A DNA stretch of 64,000 nucleotides from Chitinophagaceae bacterium C216 (GCA_028485475.2 CP144143.1:1116001-1180000); one strand, 5' to 3'. Numbered from the stretch's first letter, positions 36,079 through 44,679 are shown. The notes: generated by a model from the letters alone, not told the origin. Numbers and translations are program-made.

Positions 36079-37941
36079 ATGAAAATCGCAATCAAAACGC
36101 CACTATTTTTAGTGCTAATTTTTTCGGTATTATTAGCCAACGCACAGCAGGCTAAGAAACCTATCAATTTCGTTCTTGGAGAATATCCTGCCCAGCCCCA
36201 GTCTCCTGAATATTTTACCCGTTCTGGTTATTTACCAACATCTCAATTTAGGAGTAATTTTACTTACTATTTATATTTTGGGAAAAAGGATGCTACTACT
36301 CCAGGATGGAACAGGGTTGTAAAATTATTCGATATTGAGGGGGAATCTTATAGTGTTACAAAGGCAGTACCTGGAGAGAAGCCTTTTAAAAAGGTAATCA
36401 TTAGACGTAGTTCTAATGACCAAAAAACCACAGCTCTGTTTGAAATACCTAGTGCACTAGGTAATCCGGTAGCTGATAGAAGTAGTGTGTATATACTTCC
36501 TGATTACTCAGGTAATATGGAAGACCTGATTAATACTTACACCATCAATCGAGGAACCGACAATGTTTTCGTTAATGATGCAGCTACTACCACTAATATT
36601 GAGCGAGTAGATATGATCTTGGATAGCCCTATGAGTGTAGCTTCTCTTAATAAGCAAACATCGGGGTTCTTACTAATGGATCGTGGAGGTAATGATAATT
36701 TTAAAGTGGCAGCGATCATTGGTTTCAATGATGTAACCGATGAAGTGACTCAATTAACAGCAGCAGCTACCGTAAGTAAAAGTTATTGGGGACAAACAGG
36801 GGTTAATATTATTTCCGTTGTATTGCAAGGACAACCTGAAGAGCTTTATCCCAGCCAGACTATCTCATTGCAGTCACTGAGTGGGGTATTTGTACCTCTG
36901 TCTATTTTTAATAATTTGCCTGATGGTGCTACCTTGTACGGTATCAGTGTTTTTGCGAACGATGTCAATTTATCTCCTGAAGATCTGTTAGATATTGATA
37001 AATATCCTACTAATACTCCTGAAGCTATTGGTAGTCAGGATAATGGTCTTGATTTGATGGCGGGTGGTGGATTCTTTACCAAAGCCATTTTGGTAAAAGG
37101 TAAAATATGGAAAGATGAGAGTCTAGATGCCATTATTAATAACGGAGAGAACGGCATTGATGCCGGTATATGGGTAAACCTTGTGGATCCTGATGATAAA
37201 GTTGTAAGCTCTGTGAAGGTTGCGGATGATGGAAGTTACACTTTATTTGTACCTGATAATGGTATCGTGAGCGGTAACTACAAAGTAATCCTTACTACTA
37301 AGGAATATTACGAGGGAAATGTGCTTACAGCTTCAGAAAGACCTGATGGATACGGCTTCACAGGGGTGAATGTAGGCGGTACACCCAACACTTCTAACAA
37401 AAGTGGAATTATTGATATAGGAGAAATTGATGGCAACGGCGATATTACCGATGTCAACTTTGGTATTCTTGATGAAGCCCAGCTTCCTGTAACTTTCGGT
37501 TCTATTCAAGCGTACATAAAAAATAATGAGCTGTTTGTATTGTGGAGCACGCTGTCAGAGGTTGGCAATTCCAGATTTGAAATAGAAGCTTCTTACGATG
37601 GTAAAAACTTCTTCAAAATAGGCGAAGTAGCGAGCCAGGCAGAAGGGGGTAATTCTTCTTCAGAGCTACAGTATAGTTTCCAGAAGAAAATATCGGCAAG
37701 TTTGTTATTTATTCCTGTGCTAGCTGCAGTAGTGTTGATGTTATTTGCCTTTAACCGCAAGAATAAATTATGGGCATTGTCCTTGCTTTTTGCAATGGTT
37801 TCTTCATTTGGTTTTTACTCTTGCAAGAAGAGCGACCAGGCATTTACAAAAGATGCAGACAAGCTGTTTATCCGCATCAAACAGATAGATTTGGATAATC
37901 AATATGAGTACAGTAAAACAGTACAAGTAATAAAATACTAA
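36079..37941 (+). CDS. Surface protein with SdrD_B-like module and membrane hairpin, paralog 1
   Basis: A 620-residue exported protein (signal peptide ending LLANAQQ). I do not recognise the N-terminal 330 residues (starts KKPINFVLGEYP). Residues about 345-470 form an SdrD_B/SpaA-like beta-module (KGKIWKDESLDAIINNGENG...GSYTLFVPD). Then comes LPVTFGSIQAYIKNNELFVL, a beta-sandwich piece common before the C-terminus of Bacteroidota surface proteins. Two hydrophobic helices (about 540-558 and 565-581) with SCKKS (Cys582) interrupt it, and the last strands (IRIKQIDLDNQYEYSKTVQV) follow. Its last 150 residues are identical to those of its tandem paralog. The function is unknown; a cell-surface or adhesive role is possible. 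Confidence 0.85.
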   Translation: MKIAIKTPLFLVLIFSVLLANAQQAKKPINFVLGEYPAQPQSPEYFTRSGYLPTSQFRSNFTYYLYFGKKDATTPGWNRVVKLFDIEGESYSVTKAVPGEKPFKKVIIRRSSNDQKTTALFEIPSALGNPVADRSSVYILPDYSGNMEDLINTYTINRGTDNVFVNDAATTTNIERVDMILDSPMSVASLNKQTSGFLLMDRGGNDNFKVAAIIGFNDVTDEVTQLTAAATVSKSYWGQTGVNIISVVLQGQPEELYPSQTISLQSLSGVFVPLSIFNNLPDGATLYGISVFANDVNLSPEDLLDIDKYPTNTPEAIGSQDNGLDLMAGGGFFTKAILVKGKIWKDESLDAIINNGENGIDAGIWVNLVDPDDKVVSSVKVADDGSYTLFVPDNGIVSGNYKVILTTKEYYEGNVLTASERPDGYGFTGVNVGGTPNTSNKSGIIDIGEIDGNGDITDVNFGILDEAQLPVTFGSIQAYIKNNELFVLWSTLSEVGNSRFEIEASYDGKNFFKIGEVASQAEGGNSSSELQYSFQKKISASLLFIPVLAAVVLMLFAFNRKNKLWALSLLFAMVSSFGFYSCKKSDQAFTKDADKLFIRIKQIDLDNQYEYSKTVQVIKY

Positions 37942-37944
37942 AAT

Positions 37945-37972
37945 GAAGAGGCCGCTGTAAAGCGGCCTCTTC
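37945..37972 (+). terminator. Terminator of paralog 1
   Basis: GAAGAGGCCGCT and AGCGGCCTCTTC form a 12-bp perfect stem with loop GTAA. An almost identical hairpin ends paralog 2. Confidence 0.82.
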
Positions 37973-38044
37973 GTTATATGTTGGGTATCGGATATTATCT
38001 TAAGGCACTTGTACACATAATGTATAAATTTTAAAGATAATAAT

Positions 38045-38114
38045 AATAACTTAAAAAGGGTATAAAACATATATTATATAACCCTTTTACAGTATTTGTC
38101 GGAAAGTAGTTTTT
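38045..38114 (+). repeat. Upstream repeat, copy 2 (before the second tandem paralog)
   Basis: ATAACTTAAAAAGGGTAT, an AT-rich spacer, TATATAACCC and AGTATTTGT, in the order seen at 35903-35968. The offset of about 2142 bases equals that between the ends of the two genes. In this copy AAAAGGGT and ACCCTTTT are perfect inverted repeats. Confidence 0.65.
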
Positions 38115-38131
38115 CAAAATTCAATTTTGAA
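38113..38131. promoter_or_regulatory. 19-bp palindrome upstream of paralog 2
   Basis: TTCAAAATT-C-AATTTTGAA is a perfect palindrome, 100 bases before the ATG of paralog 2. There is no equivalent before paralog 1. It could be an operator; no regulator is assigned. Confidence 0.5.
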
Positions 38132-38230
38132 TTAACTTGCGCCGGATTTAACCGTTACCCTTATATGTATCCGTATATATAAGATTTACCCTATTTATTT
38201 AATCCTATAACCCACAAACTTAATCTTATC

Positions 38231-40084
38231 ATGAGTAGATTGACAAAACTAATTGTGTCCTTACCCGTATTTTTAGTTTTTTCTTCCTTGATGGCTAATG
38301 CACAGCCTAAAAAGCCTATCAATTTTGTTATTGGAAACACTCCGACCCAAAGTCCAGCCTATAAGTACACTATTAAGGGCTATGGCGGAACCTATGCAAC
38401 CAATCGCAATTACGAGTTAATTTTCGGGCAGAAGAATGCTAATACTCCTAGCTTCAACAGGGTTGTAAAGCTTTTTGATATTCAGGGAGAGTCTTACAGC
38501 GTAACTAAAGGGGTGTCTGGCGAAAAACCTTTTAAAAAAGTAATTATAAGACGTAGCTCAGGTTCTACAAAAACAACAGCACTTTTTGAAATCCCTAATG
38601 AGTTACCTACCAACGTTTTCCCCAATAACTATAAGGTGTACATGGTTCCCGATTATGTAGGAACTATGGAAAACCTAATTAACAGTTACACCATCAATCG
38701 AGGAACCGACAATGTTTTCGTTAATGATGCAGCTACTACCACTAATATTGAGCGAGTAGATCTGATATTGGAAAATCCGGTATCAGTACATGCTGTTACT
38801 AAGAATACCTCGGGTTTTTTGCTGATGGAGCGTGGTGGTAATGATGACTTTAAAGTTGCAGCCATTACCGGTCTTAGTGGCGACAATATTACTAAATTGG
38901 CCACTCCAAGTCTTGTAAAAAAATCGGACTGGGGTGCTACGGGTGTACAAATCCCCTCAATAGTACTACAAGGTGAGCCTAATGCTCTCAAACCCAGTCA
39001 AAACATTTCTACTCAAATGTTGAGTGGCGTGTTTATCCCTCTGTCAGCGTTGAATGTTTCAGCGGGAGAAACAATATACGGTTTGAGTTTATTTGCGGCA
39101 GATGTCAATCTTTCTGGAGCAGACTTGCTCAACATTAGTAAATATCCTACCAACACCAAGGACAATAGCGGCGGTTATAGCCATGGCCTTGATTTAATGG
39201 CTGGAGGTGGCTTTTTTACTCGCGCTATTTTGGTAAAAGGTAAAATATGGAAAGATGAGAGTCTAGATGCCATTATTAATAACGGAGAGAACGGCATTGA
39301 TGCCGGTATATGGGTAAACCTTGTAGACCCCAACGGGAAAGTAGTAAGCTCCGTACAAACCAAAAATGATGGAAGTTATACCTTGTATACTCCTGATAAC
39401 AGTTTGGTGGACGGTGGGTACAAAGTAATTCTTACAACCCGTGAATATTACGAAGGTGATGTATTGACACATTCTGAAAGGCCCGATGGATATGGATATA
39501 CAGGAGTGAATGTGGGAGGAGTGCCTGATGTATCGAATAAAAGTGGTATTATCAATATAGGCGCCATTGATGGTAATAGTGATGATATTACAGAAGTGAA
39601 CTTTGGTGTTCTTGATGAACACTCGCTTCCTGTAACTTTCGGTTCTATTCAAGCGTACATAAAAAATAATGAGCTGTTTGTATTGTGGAGCACGCTGTCA
39701 GAGGTTGGTAATTCCAGATTTGAAATAGAAGCTTCTTACGATGGTAAAAACTTCTTCAAAATAGGCGAAGTAGCGAGCCAGGCAGAAGGGGGTAATTCTT
39801 CTTCAGAGCTACAGTATAGTTTCCAGAAGAAAATATCGGCAAGTTTGTTATTTATTCCTGTGCTAGCTGCAGTAGTGTTGATGTTATTTGCCTTTAACCG
39901 CAAGAATAAATTATGGGCATTGTCCTTGCTTTTTGCAATGGTTTCTTCATTTGGCTTTTACTCTTGTAAGAAGAGCGATCAAGCATTTACAAAAGATGCA
40001 GACAAGCTGTTTATCCGCATCAAACAGATAGATTTGGATAATCAATATGAGTACAGTAAAACAGTACAGGTAATAAAATACTAA
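38231..40084 (+). CDS. Surface protein with SdrD_B-like module and membrane hairpin, paralog 2
   Basis: A 617-residue tandem paralog of the preceding gene with the same layout: signal peptide (ending LMANAQ), unrecognised N-terminal region, SdrD_B-like module (KGKIWKDESLDAIINNGENG), LPVTFGSIQAYIKNN beta-sandwich piece, two hydrophobic helices with SCKKS, and the closing IRIKQIDLDNQYEYSK strand. Identity to paralog 1 is patchy: complete over the last 150 residues and in two internal blocks, moderate elsewhere. Both genes carry their own upstream repeat and terminator, so each is probably transcribed alone. The function is unknown. Confidence 0.85.
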   Translation: MSRLTKLIVSLPVFLVFSSLMANAQPKKPINFVIGNTPTQSPAYKYTIKGYGGTYATNRNYELIFGQKNANTPSFNRVVKLFDIQGESYSVTKGVSGEKPFKKVIIRRSSGSTKTTALFEIPNELPTNVFPNNYKVYMVPDYVGTMENLINSYTINRGTDNVFVNDAATTTNIERVDLILENPVSVHAVTKNTSGFLLMERGGNDDFKVAAITGLSGDNITKLATPSLVKKSDWGATGVQIPSIVLQGEPNALKPSQNISTQMLSGVFIPLSALNVSAGETIYGLSLFAADVNLSGADLLNISKYPTNTKDNSGGYSHGLDLMAGGGFFTRAILVKGKIWKDESLDAIINNGENGIDAGIWVNLVDPNGKVVSSVQTKNDGSYTLYTPDNSLVDGGYKVILTTREYYEGDVLTHSERPDGYGYTGVNVGGVPDVSNKSGIINIGAIDGNSDDITEVNFGVLDEHSLPVTFGSIQAYIKNNELFVLWSTLSEVGNSRFEIEASYDGKNFFKIGEVASQAEGGNSSSELQYSFQKKISASLLFIPVLAAVVLMLFAFNRKNKLWALSLLFAMVSSFGFYSCKKSDQAFTKDADKLFIRIKQIDLDNQYEYSKTVQVIKY

Positions 40085-40088
40085 AATG

Positions 40089-40116
40089 AAGAGGCCGCTG
40101 TAAAGCGGCCTCTTTT
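40089..40116. terminator. Terminator of paralog 2, shared with the convergent kinase gene
   Basis: AAGAGGCCGCT and AGCGGCCTCTT form an 11-bp perfect stem with loop GTAA, followed by TT. It is a copy of the hairpin at 37945-37972 and lies 15 bases from the stop of the minus-strand kinase. Confidence 0.85.
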
Positions 40117-40130
40117 ATTAGATGTTACAA

Positions 40131-41000
40131 TTATTGGATAACATTCAAAATGTCTTGAAGAGTATAATCTGGACAAGCTCCTTTTTTTGATGCCACAAAT
40201 GCACCTATGCGGCAGGCAAAGTCCAGAGATGCATCTGGCAAAGTTCCCGATACATGTTGGGATAAAAAACCGGCAAGAAAGGCATCCCCACTTCCTATAG
40301 TATCTGCCACTTGTACTTTATAGCCGTTATGATTATAAAACTGTTCTTGATAAAATAGTGTTGCACCATGTGCTCCCTTGGTAACCAGTATAGTGGGAAT
40401 GGTAAATGTTGAGCTTAATATATGTACTTGCTTTTCAAAAGTATCTGTATCGGTATACCAAGAAGCGATAAGAGTAAGTTCGTGGTCATTCAATTTTAAA
40501 ATATCTGCCTGTTGTAATAACGCCGTTACAGTGTCTTTGGTATAATGGGGTGGACGTAAATTGATATCTACAATCTTGTTTTTTGCACTTTTTAATAATT
40601 CAAATAAAGTTGTTCGTGAGTGTTCACTACGGGCTAGCAGACTACCACATATGAAATAATCTGCTTCTTTTACCATCTGCAATAGCGAAGGAGTAATATC
40701 GATATAATCCCATGCTACTGGCTGTACGATGTCGTATTCCATCTCATTACCAATTTGAGTGGCAATTACCGTTCCGGTGGGCTTTTCAGCATCTGTTTGA
40801 ATATGAGATGTGACTACTTGATGGTCTTGCAGAAAACGAATCAGCTCCTTCCCGTTTTCATCGTCGCCTATTTTCGAAATCAAAGCTGCCTGTTGTCCCA
40901 GCCTGTTTAGGTGATAACACACATTCATAGGGGCACCTCCGGGTACTTTTCCGGTTGGTAATATGTCCCAGAGAATTTCGCCAAAACAGATAGCATTCAT
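40131..41000 (-). CDS. PfkB-family carbohydrate kinase (fructokinase-like)
   Basis: About 289 residues from the ATG at 41000. The start MNAICFGEILWDILPTGKVP and GGAPMNVCYHLNRLGQ are the PfkB N-terminal signature; the C-terminal signature is VADTIGSGDAFLAGFLS, with the catalytic Asp in GSGDAF. It phosphorylates a sugar, fructose being the most likely by similarity to bacterial fructokinases. An ORF extension upstream to 41054 has no family support. The next minus-strand gene upstream is an aldo/keto reductase, 73 bases away. Confidence 0.9.
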   Translation of the reverse strand: MNAICFGEILWDILPTGKVPGGAPMNVCYHLNRLGQQAALISKIGDDENGKELIRFLQDHQVVTSHIQTDAEKPTGTVIATQIGNEMEYDIVQPVAWDYIDITPSLLQMVKEADYFICGSLLARSEHSRTTLFELLKSAKNKIVDINLRPPHYTKDTVTALLQQADILKLNDHELTLIASWYTDTDTFEKQVHILSSTFTIPTILVTKGAHGATLFYQEQFYNHNGYKVQVADTIGSGDAFLAGFLSQHVSGTLPDASLDFACRIGAFVASKKGACPDYTLQDILNVIQ

Positions 41001-41073
41001 ATAGCTTCTTTTAACAAATAAAGAAAGGAGGATGCAGAAATGTATCCCCTCCATACACCCTCCTTTGGATGAA

Positions 41074-42057
41074 TTAAAGCAAAAATTTATCGTTTAGCCA
41101 GCCCTCGATCAATTTCAAGTCATCCTCGGTAATAGAAATGGACATGGCTTTTGCATTTTCCTCGGCCTGTTTTGCATTCCGTGCACCGGCAAGTGCAGCA
41201 GCTACGGCAGGCTGATGGAAGGTCCACGCCAGTACCAATTGGGCTGTGGTGGCATTGTATTTTGCAGCTAAATCAGCAAGATTATCGGTGAGCCTTTTTA
41301 CTGCAGCAAAATCAAAACGCTTGAAATAGTGATTGCGATGATCACCTTCTGCCAAGGTTTGCATGGTAGCATATTTGCCCGTTAGCAATCCGCGTTCCAT
41401 GGGGCTGTATGCGATAACGGAAAGATTATTTTCCAAACAGTAGGGAACAACTTCTTTTTCAATATCACGTTTCAGCATACTGTAGGGTACTTGGTTGCTG
41501 GCTAGTTTTACCGTCTGCTCAGCTTCTTTGAGCTGTGCTGCATTATAGTTACATACTCCAATAGCTCTTACTTTTCCATCCTGCAGCATTTTTTCCATGG
41601 CGCGCATGGTTTCTTCGATGGGGGTGGTAGAGTCGGGCCAGTGAAGTTGTATAAGGTCGATGTAATCTGTCTGTAATCTTTTCAGGCTTTCTTCCACATC
41701 ACGCAAAGCCTTTTCATAACCGCCATACTTGTATATTTTTTTCAGGTTCCCCTGATTATCCGTGCCATCAAAGGCATAGTCACCTTTTTCCATATCCCAT
41801 ACCATACCAAATTTGGTAAGTATTTGCACTCTACTGCGGTCGTATTTTTTTATGGCTTTACCTACCAGCTCCTCGCTGTAGCCAAATCCGTAAATAGGAG
41901 CAGTATCAATGGATGTAACACCATTGTCAATATACGCCTGTATAGCTTCGATAGAATCTTTCTCGTCGTTTCCTCCCCACATGAAACCGCCTATAGCCCA
42001 GGCGCCCATGGTAATGGGGGTTACTTCAACATCTGTAGTACCTAATTTTCTCTTCAT
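41074..42057 (-). CDS. Aldo/keto reductase
   Basis: A 327-residue NADPH-dependent oxidoreductase of the AKR family. The catalytic tetrad is visible: Asp51 and Tyr56 (SIDTAPIYGFGYSE), Lys82 (ILTKFG) and His139 (LIQLHWPD). The C-terminal half carries the NADPH-binding part (IAYSPMERGLLTGKY). The substrate is not known. It lies upstream of the carbohydrate kinase on the same strand, so a shared role in sugar or polyol metabolism is possible. Confidence 0.92.
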   Translation of the reverse strand: MKRKLGTTDVEVTPITMGAWAIGGFMWGGNDEKDSIEAIQAYIDNGVTSIDTAPIYGFGYSEELVGKAIKKYDRSRVQILTKFGMVWDMEKGDYAFDGTDNQGNLKKIYKYGGYEKALRDVEESLKRLQTDYIDLIQLHWPDSTTPIEETMRAMEKMLQDGKVRAIGVCNYNAAQLKEAEQTVKLASNQVPYSMLKRDIEKEVVPYCLENNLSVIAYSPMERGLLTGKYATMQTLAEGDHRNHYFKRFDFAAVKRLTDNLADLAAKYNATTAQLVLAWTFHQPAVAAALAGARNAKQAEENAKAMSISITEDDLKLIEGWLNDKFLL

Positions 42058-42237
42058 GATATCATTTTTTTCAATGTGAATGAAAGATATTGTAAAGATA
42101 GCTTAATAATATGGCAGCTTTAGTGTCCTCTTCCATCAGTTGATGAAAACTTTTCAAGCTTTAAGTCTGCAAACTTTTTAACTGTTCCCTATCTTCGCCT
42201 TGTAAAAAACCAATTATCCTAATAAAAATAAGTTGAA

Positions 42238-42948
42238 ATGCAACCTAAATACAAGCGGATATTGTTAAAACTTTCAGGAGAGTCTTTAATGGGTAATAGA
42301 AATTATGGAATGGACCCCGATATTATTACCCAATACGCACAGGAAATCAAGGCTGTAGTGGACATGGGTGTTCAGGTTGCTATAGTAATCGGTGGTGGTA
42401 ATATTTACAGAGGAATGAATGAAGCTCAGACGGGAATTGAGCGCGCGCATGGCGATTATATGGGAATGTTGGCAACGGTGATTAACGGTATGGCTCTTCA
42501 GGCAGGCCTGGAAAAGGCCGGAGTGTTTACACGCCTGCAAAGCGCTATTGTAATGGAACAGATTGCAGAGCCCTATATTCGTCGCAGAGCCATTAGGCAT
42601 TTGGAGAAGGAAAGAGTGGTCATCTTTGGAGCCGGAACCGGAAACCCCTATTTTACTACTGATACGGCAGGTTCACTGAGAGCAATAGAGATTAATGCTG
42701 ATGTAATTTTAAAAGGTACCCGCGTAGATGGCGTATATACCGCCGACCCAGAAAAAGACCCCACCGCAACCCGATATAAAACCGTAAGCTATCAGGAGTG
42801 TCTTACCAATAATCTACGCATTATGGATATGACTGCCTTTACCTTGTGTATGGAAAATAAATTACCGATTATTGTATTTGATATGAATAAACCAGGCAAT
42901 TTGGCAAAAGTAGTGGCTGGAGAAGATGTAGGTACACTCATCAGTTAA
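42238..42948 (+). CDS. pyrH: UMP kinase
   Basis: A 236-residue amino-acid-kinase-fold UMP kinase that makes UDP from UMP. It begins with [15 protein letters not shown], followed by [11 protein letters not shown] and the [15 protein letters not shown] segment that binds UMP, and the nucleotide-binding [11 protein letters not shown]. Bacterial UMP kinases are hexamers inhibited by UTP. In many Bacteroidota it precedes frr; here pdxH follows after 27 bases. Confidence 0.96.
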   Translation: MQPKYKRILLKLSGESLMGNRNYGMDPDIITQYAQEIKAVVDMGVQVAIVIGGGNIYRGMNEAQTGIERAHGDYMGMLATVINGMALQAGLEKAGVFTRLQSAIVMEQIAEPYIRRRAIRHLEKERVVIFGAGTGNPYFTTDTAGSLRAIEINADVILKGTRVDGVYTADPEKDPTATRYKTVSYQECLTNNLRIMDMTAFTLCMENKLPIIVFDMNKPGNLAKVVAGEDVGTLIS

Positions 42949-42975
42949 TGGTCCACAGCTGTTTAATAGCATCAT

Positions 42976-43617
42976 ATGAACATCGCTGATATCAGAACCC
43001 AATATTCCCAGAAAAGCCTTTCTGAAGCAGATGTATTGCCAGACGCTATAGCGCAGTTCGAAAAATGGTGGGATGAGGTCATTCATTCGCAGATTACAGA
43101 GCCTAATGCAATGACCCTTGCAACAGCATCGCTAGATGGAGTTCCTGACGCTCGTATTGTACTACTCAAGGGAGTATCTCAAGAGGGCTTTACTTTCTTT
43201 ACCAATTATGAAAGTCAGAAAGGCCAACAGTTAGCGCAAAATCCTCGTGCATGCCTAGTTTTCTTTTGGAAGGAACTGGAGCGTCAAGTGCGCATTAGAG
43301 GGGTAGTGTCAAAAGTGTCTAAGGAAAAAAGTGAAGCATACTTTTTCTCCCGACCTGAAGGCAGTCAAATTGGGGCCTGCGCATCGCCACAAAGCCGTGT
43401 AATTGCCGATAGACAGGAGTTAGAATCGAGAGTACAAGCTTTAGAAGAAGCTGTTAAAAAAGGACATAAGATTGAAAAACCCGACTACTGGGGTGGTTAT
43501 ATTTTGAAGCCGGAGAGCCTCGAATTTTGGCAAGGAAGACCAAACAGGCTACATGATAGAATTCTATACACTTTGCAGGATAAGGGTGATTGGCTCATTC
43601 AGCGCCTGGCTCCTTAG
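42976..43617 (+). CDS. pdxH: Pyridoxamine 5'-phosphate oxidase
   Basis: A 213-residue FMN enzyme that oxidises pyridoxine or pyridoxamine phosphate to pyridoxal phosphate. The conserved pieces are PNAMTLATASLDGVPDARIV, GFTFFTNYESQKG, and the C-terminal signature ESLEFWQGRPNRLHDR with the terminal RLAP. Full length. It lies 27 bases after pyrH and is probably cotranscribed with it. Confidence 0.95.
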   Translation: MNIADIRTQYSQKSLSEADVLPDAIAQFEKWWDEVIHSQITEPNAMTLATASLDGVPDARIVLLKGVSQEGFTFFTNYESQKGQQLAQNPRACLVFFWKELERQVRIRGVVSKVSKEKSEAYFFSRPEGSQIGACASPQSRVIADRQELESRVQALEEAVKKGHKIEKPDYWGGYILKPESLEFWQGRPNRLHDRILYTLQDKGDWLIQRLAP

Positions 43618-43710
43618 TCATCGATTATTTTTCCGCATATGGTAAAATCTTTTCCCGAATGCGAAGCTATAAAATTGGGGAGATGAAGAACTTTTGCAGG
43701 AAAACAACTT

Positions 43711-44037
43711 ATGTCCTGCGATTTTCAATTCCTTTGTTATTGTGATGAAGGGTATATAGTGCGCTGTAAACAATGCAGGCACTATCAGATTGCTTTCATT
43801 TCAACTCTGATTACAGTGGATGAAGCAAACTTTACTGTTTTCTGCAGTCATGTTCGAAATAAGGCAGCTCATAACTACGCTTATATCAATAGAGACGCCA
43901 AAATTATTATCATTCCTACATCTGCGAGTGATGTGAATCTGTTGCTTACACCCAACGAGCTTTCCAGACTTTACGGAATGCTCGAGGAGGCGGATAATGA
44001 AATAAAGGTGCAGGAATTGCTAGGATTGTTCGGATAG
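43711..44037 (+). CDS. Small hypothetical protein with N-terminal Cys-rich segment
   Basis: A 108-residue soluble protein. Near the N-terminus, MSCDFQFLCYCDEGYIVRCK and QC give a set of cysteines (CYC followed by CKQC) that could bind zinc. The rest is alpha/beta, with a helical C-terminus (LTPNELSRLYGMLEEADNEI). It resembles Bacteroidota families such as DUF6686, but I am unsure of that name. Function unknown. Confidence 0.75.
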   Translation: MSCDFQFLCYCDEGYIVRCKQCRHYQIAFISTLITVDEANFTVFCSHVRNKAAHNYAYINRDAKIIIIPTSASDVNLLLTPNELSRLYGMLEEADNEIKVQELLGLFG

Positions 44038-44051
44038 AGAAGACAGATAAT

Positions 44052-44074
44052 AAAAAAAGGAGCTTAGAGCTCCT
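44052..44074 (-). terminator. Terminator of the bTHX gene
   Basis: AGGAGCT and AGCTCCT form a 7-bp stem with a 3-nt loop. On the minus strand it is followed by a run of T residues (44057-44052). It lies 31 bases after the bTHX stop. Confidence 0.8.
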
Positions 44075-44105
44075 GTTTAGCAATTTGTTTTTTCGTAAGT
44101 TGAAA

Positions 44106-44231
44106 TTACTTAGCCGCTTCAGTTTCAGCAACTTTTTTCGCCGCCAGTTTTTTCTTTTTACGCGGGCGGCATTTTCCAAATGAACCTTTAAAACGTTTAC
44201 CTTTTACGGTTTTTTTGTCGCCTTTACCCAT
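44106..44231 (-). CDS. 30S ribosomal protein bTHX
   Basis: A 41-residue basic protein starting MGKGDKKTVKGKRFKGSFGK, followed by CRPRKKKK and a short acidic tail ETEAAK. This is the Bacteroidota form of bTHX, the small protein that stabilises the 30S head. It is on the minus strand, 100 bases downstream of the HU gene, with its own terminator. It is short enough to be overlooked. Confidence 0.9.
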   Translation of the reverse strand: MGKGDKKTVKGKRFKGSFGKCRPRKKKKLAAKKVAETEAAK

Positions 44232-44280
44232 AATATAATAGTTGTTTCAATTTTGCCGCAAACCTACATAAAATTCACGA

Positions 44281-44306
44281 AAAATGCCCTGACTAAGGCA
44301 GGGCAT
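44281..44306 (-). terminator. Terminator of the HU gene
   Basis: ATGCCCTG and CAGGGCAT form an 8-bp perfect stem with a 7-nt loop, followed on the minus strand by TTTT. It lies between the HU stop and the bTHX start, so bTHX needs its own promoter or read-through. Confidence 0.82.
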
Positions 44307-44330
44307 TCAATACTTTGTGCGACTACGCGG

Positions 44331-44600
44331 TTAGAGCTTAGAAGCAAGCTCTTTACCAGCTTTAAAGCGAGCCACTTTTTTAGCTTTGATTTTGATAACT
44401 GCACCGGTTTGTGGGTTGCGTCCGTTACGTGCAGCTCTTTTAGATACAGAGAAAGTACCAAAACCTACCAGAGTTACTTTATCTCCTTTTTTCAAGGTTT
44501 TAGTAACAGCATCAATGAATGAATCTAAGGCAGCATTAGCTTGTGTTTTAGTAATGCCGGCATCTTTAGCAAGCTTTTCAATCAATTCAGACTTGTTCAT
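44331..44600 (-). CDS. hup: DNA-binding protein HU
   Basis: An 89-residue HU of standard length: [20 protein letters not shown], then [20 protein letters not shown] and [20 protein letters not shown]. It bends and compacts DNA as a dimer. The sequence is the ordinary HU-beta type, unlike the tailed HU-like protein at 12122-12445. A promoter with a palindrome lies upstream. Confidence 0.96.
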   Translation of the reverse strand: MNKSELIEKLAKDAGITKTQANAALDSFIDAVTKTLKKGDKVTLVGFGTFSVSKRAARNGRNPQTGAVIKIKAKKVARFKAGKELASKL

Positions 44601-44635
44601 AATTTAATTTTTAGTGTGTTTACTTTTAAGTACAA

Positions 44636-44679
44636 CAAATTTAGAGGGTTTTATCTCATACTAACAAAATATTTTGTTA
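44636..44679 (-). promoter_or_regulatory. Promoter of the HU gene with an overlapping palindrome
   Basis: Minus-strand TAAATTTG (44643-44636) is an exact -7 match, and TTTG lies about 21 bases upstream. That TTTG is inside TAACAAAAT-ATTTTGTTA (44662-44679), an 18-bp perfect palindrome. Confidence 0.68.

Noticed and set aside
37485-40084. T9SS C-terminal sorting domain in the tandem surface proteins
   Set aside because: The end of each protein lacks the usual short sorting-domain strands; the beta-sandwich is split by membrane helices, so I only call a surface protein of unknown sorting.
40999-41054. Longer N-terminus for the PfkB kinase
   Set aside because: The extension is not of the family; MNAICFGEILWDI at 41000 is the standard PfkB start.
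43946-44179. Minus-strand 77-residue frame over the bTHX gene
   Set aside because: It is an out-of-frame shadow of the bTHX gene and its flank; the 41-residue bTHX frame has a clear family match.
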